From assembly GCA_046047755.1 (NCBI GenBank), contig JBJOHK010000084.1:1-5431 (forward strand): DNA of 5,431 nucleotides, in the 5' to 3' direction. Source of the stretch: JALRLA01 sp046047755 (GTDB lineage: Bacteria; Bacteroidota; Bacteroidia; NS11-12g; UBA955). Below the pieces are notes generated by a model that worked only from the letters and a program-made list of their open reading frames with translations, was not told the DNA's origin and ran no database searches. How positions within the stretch are numbered: position 1 is the stretch's first letter; every line of letters begins with the position of its first letter. Both the position numbers and the translations under genes were made by a program. Of the stretch, positions 1-5,431 are shown piece after piece.

Positions 1-1187
1 CGAGTGGGAGCCCAGGCAATCAATTTGGCCAGCATGTTGTCGTAATAAATGGGTATTTCCATGCCTGACTCCATGCAATCGTCGACACGAATACCAGGGC
101 CTTGGGGAGTCAAATAGGTAAGCACCTGCCCCACATTGGGCAAGAATTGCTGGTAGGGATCTTCAGCACAGACGCGCAATTCAATGGCGTGGCCGTGAAT
201 GCTCAAATCTTCTTGGCTGAAAGAGAGTTTTTCACCTGCTGCAACGCGAATTTGTTCTTTTACCAGGTCTAATCCTGTGATCATCTCGGTCACAGGATGT
301 TCAACTTGCAGGCGGGTATTCATTTCCAAGAAATAGAAATCTTTGTTATCGCTCAAAAGGAACTCAACGGTTCCAGCACCGCTGTAGTTGCAGGCCTTGG
401 CTACATTCACGGCAGCTTGACCCATTTGCTCGCGCAATTCAGGGGTTAAAACCGCGCTCGGAGCCTCTTCTACCAACTTTTGATGGCGACGTTGAATGGA
501 ACATTCGCGCTCAAACAAGTGGCACACATTTCCCTGAGTATCGGCCATGATTTGAATCTCAATATGACGAGGACGCCCTACGTACTTTTCAATGAAAACG
601 GCATCGTCACCAAAAGCAGAACGGGCTTCGCTTTGGGCCATTTGCAGCGCCGATAGAAAATCGCCTTCTGACTCCACCACCCGCATTCCTTTTCCGCCAC
701 CCCCGGCACTGGCCTTCACCAGAACAGGGAAACCGATGCTGCGGGCTACATCCAAAGCGGCGTGAGGGTCAACTATGGCCTCGTTGATACCGGGAACCAA
801 GGGCACACCGTAGCGCTCTACGGCTTGCTTGGAGGCAATTTTTGAACCCATCATATCCATCGCTTCTGGGCTCGGACCAATCAAGGCAATGCCTTCCTCG
901 CGCAATCGACGAGCGAAGGTGGCATTCTCGCTTAAAAAACCGTAGCCTGGGTGAACCGCCTGGGCGCCTGTTTGCTTGCACAAATCAATGATGGTCTCCA
1001 TTTTCAAGTAGCTCTGGTTGCTGGGGGCAGGTCCTACACAATAGGCTTCATCGGCCATACGAACATGACGGGCCACACGGTCAGCTTCTGAATAAATGGC
1101 TACGGTTGAAATGCCCATTTCTTTACAGGTGCGAATCACCCGAATGGCTATCTCTCCTCGGTTGGCTATGAGAATCTTATTGAACAT
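1..1187 (-). CDS. accC: Biotin carboxylase subunit of an acyl-CoA carboxylase (3' end outside window)
   Basis: This ATP-grasp enzyme carboxylates biotin on a carrier protein using ATP and bicarbonate, the first half-reaction of acetyl-, propionyl- or methylcrotonyl-CoA carboxylase, in the cytoplasm. The 395 visible residues begin MFNKILIANRGEIAIR, the family's N-terminal signature, so the ATG at 1187 is a secure start. Residues 1-115 are the N-terminal Rossmann-like domain. The ATP-grasp region follows, with Lys116, Lys158, the glycine-rich loop GGGGKG (162-167), His208 and Lys237. The active-site block EMNTRLQVEHPVTEM (288-302) supplies Glu288, Asn290, Arg292, Gln294 and Glu296. Arg338 in LRVCAED matches the catalytic arginine of E. 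coli AccC. All expected catalytic residues are present. The reading frame leaves the window inside the C-terminal domain; family members run to about 445-500 residues, or about 660 if a biotinyl domain is fused, which cannot be judged here. The sequence looks closer to PccA-like acyl-CoA carboxylase subunits of Flavobacteriia than to their AccC, so the substrate is undecided. No Shine-Dalgarno sequence precedes the start. Confidence 0.95.
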   Translation of the reverse strand, partial: MFNKILIANRGEIAIRVIRTCKEMGISTVAIYSEADRVARHVRMADEAYCVGPAPSNQSYLKMETIIDLCKQTGAQAVHPGYGFLSENATFARRLREEGIALIGPSPEAMDMMGSKIASKQAVERYGVPLVPGINEAIVDPHAALDVARSIGFPVLVKASAGGGGKGMRVVESEGDFLSALQMAQSEARSAFGDDAVFIEKYVGRPRHIEIQIMADTQGNVCHLFERECSIQRRHQKLVEEAPSAVLTPELREQMGQAAVNVAKACNYSGAGTVEFLLSDNKDFYFLEMNTRLQVEHPVTEMITGLDLVKEQIRVAAGEKLSFSQEDLSIHGHAIELRVCAEDPYQQFLPNVGQVLTYLTPQGPGIRVDDCMESGMEIPIYYDNMLAKLIAWAPT

Positions 1188-1200
1188 CGCGATTTGAAAA

Positions 1201-1232
1201 TTGGGAAAGCCTGTCTTTCGCCAATACCTTCG
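1201..1232 (+). promoter_or_regulatory. Possible Bacteroidota-type promoter for ccmB
   Basis: TTG at 1201-1203 is followed after 21 bases by TACCTTCG at 1225-1232. This differs by one base from the Bacteroidota -7 consensus TAnnTTTG and sits within the reported 17-23 base spacing from the -33 TTG. Transcription would start a few bases downstream, leaving a leader of roughly 15-20 bases before the ccmB ATG at 1256. Because the -7 candidate lies inside a palindrome, the minus strand carries the same octamer, but no TTG was found at the right distance for the opposite direction. Such short motifs occur often by chance. Confidence 0.25.
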
Positions 1233-1240
1233 CGAAGGTA
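1225..1240. repeat. Perfect 16-bp palindrome, possible operator
   Basis: TACCTTCGCGAAGGTA reads identically on both strands and is centred between 1232 and 1233, 15 bases before the ccmB start and 37 bases before the biotin carboxylase start. An uninterrupted inverted repeat of 8+8 bases in a short divergent spacer is typical of a site for a dimeric regulator. In RNA it could instead fold as a 6-bp stem with a CGCG loop in a leader. No regulator gene is in the window and the motif is not one I can assign to a known family. Confidence 0.45.
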
Positions 1241-1255
1241 AGCAAACAAGTCCCT

Positions 1256-1915
1256 ATGCTCAGAACCCGAGTTGTTGTACAATTGATTCGCGCCGAATGG
1301 AGCTTGGACATTCGCCGGCCCGCTGTTCTAGCGGCTGCGGCGTTGCAGTTGTTGACTATGGCCTTATTGAGTTTTTTGACTCAGCCCGACATTCATGGTA
1401 AAACCTGGAACAGTTTGTTTTGGATCACCTTGATCTTCTGCACCCTGCAAGCCATTAGCAAGAACTTTTTAGGCCTTAGTCGTGGCCGGTGGATATATTG
1501 GAACCAGTTGGCTCATCCCAGTGAATTGCTATGGTCCAAAATGGTCAATGCCTGGATCAGCATGGCCGCTTTTGCGGTGCTAAACTTCGTAGCCTTTTCT
1601 GCCTTCATGGGCATGCCCATTGAGCATCTATCCGTATACTTCTTGCTTGTATTAGGAGTAGCCGGGGGTATTGCCAGCATATTTACTTGGGTGGGAGCCT
1701 TGGCCACCAAAGCCAATCAATCGGCCTTTTTAGCGCCAGTTTTGAGTTTGCCTTTGTTGATGCCCCTGCTGTTGGTCGGTATGGGAGCCTCAGCCAAGTG
1801 TTTAAACCCTATACTGGTTAGCAGCACCTACAAGGATCTGGCCCTAATCGGGTCACTCGATTTCTTGATTTTGGTCATGGCTGGCATACTCTTCCCCTAT
1901 TTGTGGAAAGAGTAG
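1256..1915 (+). CDS. ccmB: Heme exporter protein CcmB, cytochrome c maturation
   Basis: CcmB is the integral membrane subunit that works with the ATPase CcmA, and with CcmC and CcmD, to release heme-loaded CcmE during System I maturation of c-type cytochromes in the inner membrane. The 219-residue length is normal for the family. Hydrophobic segments lie at about residues 22-42, 51-67, 98-118, 126-150, 157-176 and 193-213, giving the expected six membrane spans. Flavobacterial CcmB landmarks are visible: an N-terminal AEW motif after a short cytoplasmic start, TWNSLFWITLIF (50-61), the charged GRWIYWNQL loop (77-85) and the terminal FPYLWKE (213-219). The ATG at 1256 is the only ATG, GTG or TTG in this frame after the spacer begins. 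The gene is odd in standing alone: ccmC and ccmA are absent and the next gene is convergent. Identification rests on remembered family patterns; a generic ABC-2-type permease is the alternative. Confidence 0.85.
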   Translation: MLRTRVVVQLIRAEWSLDIRRPAVLAAAALQLLTMALLSFLTQPDIHGKTWNSLFWITLIFCTLQAISKNFLGLSRGRWIYWNQLAHPSELLWSKMVNAWISMAAFAVLNFVAFSAFMGMPIEHLSVYFLLVLGVAGGIASIFTWVGALATKANQSAFLAPVLSLPLLMPLLLVGMGASAKCLNPILVSSTYKDLALIGSLDFLILVMAGILFPYLWKE

Positions 1916-1919
1916 GCTC

Positions 1920-1948
1920 AACCGCGAACAAGTCGGTTTTAATAAACC
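1920..1948. terminator. Weak hairpins in the convergent spacer, possible terminator
   Basis: The ends of ccmB and of the S41 protease face each other across only 34 bases. Two mutually exclusive 5-bp stems can form: AACCG (1920-1924) with CGGTT (1934-1938) followed by a short T-run, and GGTTT (1935-1939) with AAACC (1944-1948) around a TAAT loop. Neither is GC-rich or long enough to be a convincing intrinsic terminator. Position is the main argument for a role in ending either transcript. Confidence 0.25.
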
Positions 1949-1949
1949 T

Positions 1950-4103
1950 TTACTGACTCAACCAATCGCTCAAAATCTGGGCGGCTTCGTCGATGCCCAC
2001 ATCTTTTTTATAGCGTTTGATCCAATCGGTTTTCAAGGCCATTTTGGCTTCATCACCCTGCGCTGATGCAATATCAACTGGCAAAGCGTACAAGCTATCA
2101 ACTACGGTTTGATAGGGATAATCGCTCACCTTCTTAGCCTGGATTTGCCAGTCTTGCTGCAAGGCTGAATAGGCGTTCAAATCCAGAGGGTATTCATACT
2201 GGGCACGCTGAACACCCAATTGCTTGCTGCGCTCGCGAATCAGCTTATAGTATTCTCCAGCGGCAATTCGAGCATTGGCTTGATCTATGGCCGTACCTTT
2301 ACCCGCCCCATGAGACCCTGAATAGCTGCGGTAAGCGGCTGGGCGAATTTTATCATACTCGAGATGGAATTCCATTTCTTTTTCGCCGCGTTCTACCTCA
2401 TCGTACAAATCGGGCAAAATGACATCGGGAACCACACCCACCAATTGGGTGGTACCCCCGTTGATGCGGTAGAATTTTTGAATGGTCACCTTGACTTGTC
2501 CAAAACCATCAGGGAAGACCGCATTGCCTGGGCCCTCTAGAGGGACAAAAGTTTGAACTGTTCCCTTGCCAAATGTGCTCTTGCTGCCCACAATGATGGC
2601 TCGACCGTAATCCTGGAGAGCCGCCGCCAAAATTTCTGAGGCTGATGCACTGTAGGTATTGGTTAAAATCACCAAGGGGTCATCGTAGCGAACAGAGGGG
2701 TCTGGATCGGCTGCTTGTTGAACTCCGCCATTGGGGAATCGCACCTGAACAATAGGGCCTGATGGAATGAACAGACCGCTCATCTCAATGGCATCGGCCA
2801 AGCTTCCTCCACCGTTGTTTCGCAAATCCAACACGATACCTTCGGCACCGGCTCGTTGAAGTTTTTCAATTTCAGCCTGAACATCGCCGGTGCAATTGCG
2901 GCCGCGGCCACGAGCCGAGAAATCGGCGTAAAAACTGGGCAATTGAATCAAGCCCAACTTGTGTCCTTTGAATTCAAACACCAAGCTTCGGGCATAACTT
3001 TCTTCGATCACCACCACCTCGCGAATGATGGGAATTTCCTGGATCAATCCGTCGGGTTTTTTCACCGTCAAACGGACCTCTGTCCCCTTTTTACCGCGAA
3101 TCAATTTGATGGCCTCATCAAGCTTCATGCCCACGATATCTACGGCCTCCTCTTTGCCTTGGGCCACTTTCAAAATCAAATCACCTGCCTTCAAGTCTCC
3201 TTGCTTATAGGAGGCTGAACCGGGAACGATACGTTCTACTTTCACGTACCCATCTCGCTCACTCAAAGTGGCACCAATCCCCTCGAGTTTTCCAGTCATG
3301 GAAATATCAAAGTTCTCCTTGTCTTCTGGAGCATAGTAATTGGTATGCGGATCGTAAACCTGACACAAGGAATTCAGATAGAAGCTGACCTGATCTTTGC
3401 GGTCCATTCCACGCCAGCGTTTGAACCAATCGTGTATGAATTTGGCCGTTTCGTTTCGGGCCTTCAATTCCAAACTGTCAAAAGGAAGAATGCGCTCAGC
3501 TTTGTCTAACGCTGACTCAGGGGCATTGCCCTCAGCACCTTCCAAATCTGGGTCTTCTTCTACAGGCTTAATGCCTTTTTGAGACTCCTGTTTACGGTAC
3601 AATCGATCAACGGTCTGGAACTGCAACCACAAATCCCATTGTTTGTGCAAAGCCGACTCGTTCTTGGAATACTCGGGAACTTCTTCGTACTCGGTCCAAG
3701 TGGCTTTGGTTTGGTAAACCAGGGGCTTGGAAAGCGTTTGGTCTACCCAAGGCTCAATGGTATTCAATCGGCTTTGCAATCGGCTCCAGGCAGAATCAAA
3801 AAAAGCAAAAGAGCCCATGCGAACTTGGTCATCGATAGCCTTTTCATGAACACTTAGGGCTTTGATGTCGTCAGCTGTAAAAAACTGCTTGTCGCGATCC
3901 AGATTGTTCAAAACCGCGTGATAGGCATGCTCAGAAAACTCATCATTGAGTTCAGGAGCGTGATAATGTTCCCGATCTAAGGTCTGGGTCAAATTCAACA
4001 AAAGCGGATCCGATCCCTCTGGGCTACCATTACCGCAAAACACCAGCATACTGACCAAACCGGTGGCGGCCGTCATCAATACCAATCGGTTCACTCCTAT
4101 CAT
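1950..4103 (-). CDS. prc: Carboxy-terminal processing (tail-specific) protease, S41 family, Prc/Tsp type
   Basis: This is a serine endoprotease that cleaves envelope proteins, often recognising their C-termini, using a Ser/Lys dyad. The 717 residues compare with 682 in E. coli Prc and follow the same order. A hydrophobic export signal occupies residues 5-22, with Cys23 as a possible but non-canonical lipidation site (LVFC). A Prc-type N-terminal domain spans about 33-262 and ends in DPHTNYYAP. The PDZ domain spans about 266-350, starting near KLEGIGATL. The catalytic core spans about 370-565, with DLRNNGGG (426-433), the SASASE nucleophile loop (485-490; Ser487 expected) and FGKGTVQ (511-517; Lys513 and Gln517). 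A Prc-type C-terminal region spans about 566-717. An acidic linker with few hydrophobic residues (about 173-200) interrupts the N-terminal domain. The ATG at 4103 overlaps the stop of the upstream M49-like gene as ATGA, implying translational coupling; no Shine-Dalgarno sequence precedes it. All catalytic residues are present, so it should be active. Confidence 0.95.
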   Translation of the reverse strand: MIGVNRLVLMTAATGLVSMLVFCGNGSPEGSDPLLLNLTQTLDREHYHAPELNDEFSEHAYHAVLNNLDRDKQFFTADDIKALSVHEKAIDDQVRMGSFAFFDSAWSRLQSRLNTIEPWVDQTLSKPLVYQTKATWTEYEEVPEYSKNESALHKQWDLWLQFQTVDRLYRKQESQKGIKPVEEDPDLEGAEGNAPESALDKAERILPFDSLELKARNETAKFIHDWFKRWRGMDRKDQVSFYLNSLCQVYDPHTNYYAPEDKENFDISMTGKLEGIGATLSERDGYVKVERIVPGSASYKQGDLKAGDLILKVAQGKEEAVDIVGMKLDEAIKLIRGKKGTEVRLTVKKPDGLIQEIPIIREVVVIEESYARSLVFEFKGHKLGLIQLPSFYADFSARGRGRNCTGDVQAEIEKLQRAGAEGIVLDLRNNGGGSLADAIEMSGLFIPSGPIVQVRFPNGGVQQAADPDPSVRYDDPLVILTNTYSASASEILAAALQDYGRAIIVGSKSTFGKGTVQTFVPLEGPGNAVFPDGFGQVKVTIQKFYRINGGTTQLVGVVPDVILPDLYDEVERGEKEMEFHLEYDKIRPAAYRSYSGSHGAGKGTAIDQANARIAAGEYYKLIRERSKQLGVQRAQYEYPLDLNAYSALQQDWQIQAKKVSDYPYQTVVDSLYALPVDIASAQGDEAKMALKTDWIKRYKKDVGIDEAAQILSDWLSQ
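3054..3308 (-). other. PDZ domain of the S41 protease
   Basis: Residues about 266-350 of the protease form the substrate-binding PDZ domain. The LEGIGATL strand corresponds to the E. coli Prc segment SLEGIGAVL. It is followed by a VPGSASYKQGDLKAGDLIL stretch typical of PDZ domains in this family, and by the DIVGMKLDEAIKLIRG helix that matches DVIGWRLDDVVALIKG of E. coli Prc. In Prc this domain binds substrate C-termini and controls opening of the active site. Boundaries are estimated by eye. Confidence 0.85.
4100..4103 (-). other. ATGA stop/start overlap of the two protease genes
   Basis: On the minus strand the S41 protease ATG (4103-4101) shares bases with the TGA stop (4102-4100) of the M49-like gene. 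Four-base overlaps of this kind usually mark translational coupling within one operon, which fits the absence of a ribosome binding site before the protease start. Confidence 0.85.
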
Positions 4104-5431
4104 GGGCGTTGTCCGTTAGAAGGCTGTTGACCATGGCCCTGCTGGGGCCCATTGGCAGGCTGCTGACCGGGCATGGCTGGCTCACCATGGTTCGTTTCTT
4201 GGTAATAATGACCCAAACCCAGCGTATCCACGCCTTGGTCGAACACCAAATCAACAGGTATGTTCGCCTTTTCCAATCGAGCCAAATCTTGCTTCAGCAC
4301 ATCGCTTACCTTCGCACGGGTATCGAGCATGGCTTGAACCCCTTGGGCATTGCCATCTCCCTGCAAAGTCAGCAACTCAGCCGCCAATATATCAATGGCA
4401 CTGCGCATAGCCTTCATGTCGACAGAATACAAACCCTTGGCATCGCGTACGATGGCACCTGAATTCATTAAAGTATTAAAGGTGATCATATTGGCTTTGC
4501 CATGGGCCGAAGCAGCACCGAAGCGAACCGAACGGAACACAGAGGCCACGAACGTGATATAGTAGTTTTCCAAGTCGCCTTCCAGCTCACCTTTCTCCCA
4601 TAATTGAGTTACCATATACAAGCCCAACACATCGGCCTTGCACTCTTCAATGGCGCTGTAATTGGGGCCTAAGGCTTCGCGGCAAGTCACGCTGCTGTCA
4701 GTCACCAAATTCTTAACCCCCAAACCATGGGCCACTTCGTGGAACATCACATTGGAGAAAAACCCATTAAAATCAATGTATTTGCGCTGTTTGGAGTTGA
4801 TCAATTCTTTCGAAATGGGCACCACCATGTATTCAAATTTGGCGCGCATGGCGTTCTTCAACTGAGAACGACGGGTGCCGAAATAGGTTTGCAAGGTTTC
4901 ATCGTTGGGCAAATTCACCGCAATGGTTTTGCTGCCGGCATTGCAATCACCACCGTAGTAGACCACATCAAATACGGCCAACTGACTCATCGGTGCTGCT
5001 GGGCGAGGAATGGGAGGGAAACCCGGCTTTTCAATGGGACCCAGATCTTGAGGAGGCAGTGGGTTGCCCATTTCGTCCAATTCAGGTTCAGAGGGCCCTG
5101 CAATGGCAGGTTTGTAGGCTGCATCTACGGGTATTCCCGCTTGCAACTCGGGCAACATGGCCACGAATTTGTCCAATTTTTTGCCCCACTCCAGGTCGCG
5201 AATCAAGACATAGGCTTCGTACGAGGTTTTGGCTCCGTACAATTTGTCTTCGTAGTTCTCGATGGGCCCAATGATGATGTCCAAATGGGAGCGCAATTCC
5301 AACCAGCGCACGTCGCTGTGAATGTATTCGTCACTCATCATCGCTCCAGCGCGTTCACGCAGGAACATGGCGAAATCTCGATCTTCGGCTTCGATGGCTT
5401 CAGCGGCTTTGTTCAGCTCGTCGACCATTTT
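4100..5431 (-). CDS. Dipeptidyl-peptidase III-like zinc metallopeptidase, M49 family (5' end outside window)
   Basis: Only the C-terminal 443 residues are visible; the frame is open to the right edge, so the ATG at 5428 (preceded in frame by Lys) is probably internal, and about 100-250 residues are missing compared with family members. Numbering below counts from that Met. A GPIENYEDKLYGAKTSYEA block (54-72) and an AGSKTIAVNLPNDE block (164-177) are typical of M49 proteins. The zinc site is HEVAH (230-234) followed by EECKAD (261-266): two histidines and the second-motif glutamate should bind zinc, and Glu231 should act as the base. Family members remove dipeptides from the N-termini of short peptides. 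The motif is the five-residue HEXXH form, as reported for bacterial M49 enzymes such as that of Caldithrix, rather than HEXXGH of animal DPP III. A proline-rich insert lies at 109-147 and a Gln/Pro/Gly tail with a 12-residue repeat at 413-442. Start, export signal and true activity cannot be judged; some M49 relatives have little peptidase activity. Confidence 0.83.
   Translation of the reverse strand, partial: KMVDELNKAAEAIEAEDRDFAMFLRERAGAMMSDEYIHSDVRWLELRSHLDIIIGPIENYEDKLYGAKTSYEAYVLIRDLEWGKKLDKFVAMLPELQAGIPVDAAYKPAIAGPSEPELDEMGNPLPPQDLGPIEKPGFPPIPRPAAPMSQLAVFDVVYYGGDCNAGSKTIAVNLPNDETLQTYFGTRRSQLKNAMRAKFEYMVVPISKELINSKQRKYIDFNGFFSNVMFHEVAHGLGVKNLVTDSSVTCREALGPNYSAIEECKADVLGLYMVTQLWEKGELEGDLENYYITFVASVFRSVRFGAASAHGKANMITFNTLMNSGAIVRDAKGLYSVDMKAMRSAIDILAAELLTLQGDGNAQGVQAMLDTRAKVSDVLKQDLARLEKANIPVDLVFDQGVDTLGLGHYYQETNHGEPAMPGQQPANGPQQGHGQQPSNGQRP
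4103..4168 (-). repeat. Imperfect 36-bp tandem repeat encoding the M49-like protein's tail
   Basis: The last 22 codons of the M49-like gene encode a Gly/Gln/Pro/Asn-rich tail in which GQQPANG recurs 12 residues later as GQQPSNG. At DNA level, AGGCTGCTGACC (4157-4168) recurs as AGGCTGTTGACC (4121-4132), with a period of 36 bases. The tail lies beyond the recognisable peptidase fold and is probably a disordered extension. It resembles slippage-generated low-complexity sequence. Confidence 0.6.

Larger units (their letters stand above)
1188..1255. promoter_or_regulatory. Divergent intergenic region between biotin carboxylase and ccmB
   Basis: These 68 bases separate two genes transcribed away from each other, so both promoters should lie here or extend slightly into the coding regions. 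The spacer contains a perfect 16-bp palindrome (annotated separately) and no convincing Shine-Dalgarno motif in front of either start, which is usual in Bacteroidota. No sigma-70-like -35/-10 pair was seen. A regulatory role is inferred from gene orientation alone. Confidence 0.6.

Noticed and set aside
686..703. GGGGKG in the biotin carboxylase as a nucleotide-binding P-loop of the Walker type
   Set aside because: It is the ATP-grasp glycine-rich loop, in the expected position relative to Lys116, Lys158 and His208; no Walker ATPase fold is present.
769..981. 70-codon minus-strand open frame inside the biotin carboxylase
   Set aside because: It lies on the same strand but out of frame with a well-conserved enzyme; its product is low in hydrophobic structure and rich in Arg and Ser, as expected of a frame shadow.
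1201..1401. Open frame of 66 codons starting TTG on the plus strand ahead of and overlapping ccmB
   Set aside because: It overlaps ccmB in a different frame, has a TTG start and no recognisable protein character; ccmB has a clear membrane protein pattern.
2856..3218. 120-codon plus-strand open frame opposite the S41 protease
   Set aside because: It is antisense to the conserved PDZ and catalytic region and has no recognisable domain, so it is most simply explained by codon composition of the real gene.
4030..4254. 74-codon minus-strand open frame spanning the junction of the two protease genes
   Set aside because: It covers the end of the M49-like gene and the start of the protease in a third frame; both real genes have clear families and the ATGA overlap explains the junction.
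4993..5274. 93-codon plus-strand open frame opposite the M49-like gene
   Set aside because: It is antisense to a conserved metallopeptidase region and is rich in Arg, Trp and Pro without domain features.
5426..5428. ATG as the true start of the M49-like protein
   Set aside because: The frame continues upstream to the window edge without a stop, and M49 proteins have a substantial region before the GPIENYED block, so the real start is most likely outside.

Overview
The window is ordinary chromosomal coding sequence, most likely from a member of the Bacteroidota (Flavobacteriia-like or a close relative). Three things suggest this. The proteins resemble the flavobacterial versions of a PccA-like biotin carboxylase, of CcmB and of the long tail-specific protease. 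None of the visible starts has a convincing Shine-Dalgarno sequence. The only promoter-like string fits the Bacteroidota -33/-7 pattern rather than sigma-70. Base composition looks close to balanced, higher in GC than typical Flavobacterium; the genus cannot be named. No RNA gene, insertion sequence, CRISPR array or phage gene is visible.

Layout. Positions 1-1187 (minus) hold the first 395 codons of a biotin carboxylase subunit of an acyl-CoA carboxylase, cut by the left edge. A 68-bp divergent spacer (1188-1255) carries a perfect 16-bp palindrome. Positions 1256-1915 (plus) encode CcmB, the membrane subunit of the cytochrome c maturation (System I) ABC complex, standing alone without ccmA, ccmC or ccmE beside it. 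A 34-bp convergent spacer (1916-1949) holds only weak hairpins. Positions 1950-4103 (minus) encode a 717-residue exported tail-specific protease (peptidase family S41, Prc/Tsp type) with N-terminal, PDZ, catalytic and C-terminal regions. Positions 4100-5431 (minus) encode the C-terminal 443 residues of a zinc metallopeptidase-like protein of the dipeptidyl-peptidase III family (M49), cut by the right edge. There is no gene-free stretch longer than about 70 bases.

How the genes fit together. The M49-like gene and the S41 gene overlap by four bases (ATGA) and are almost certainly one transcription unit read right to left. This suggests a linked proteolysis module in which an endoprotease makes fragments and a peptidase trims short peptides, although that division of labour is inferred. 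The biotin carboxylase and CcmB share only the divergent spacer; their functions (CoA-ester carboxylation and heme handling for c-type cytochromes) have no obvious direct link. Nothing here is clearly a new kind of system. The most interesting points are the two-protease operon, the pentapeptide HEXXH version of the M49 active site, and the palindrome between the divergent genes.
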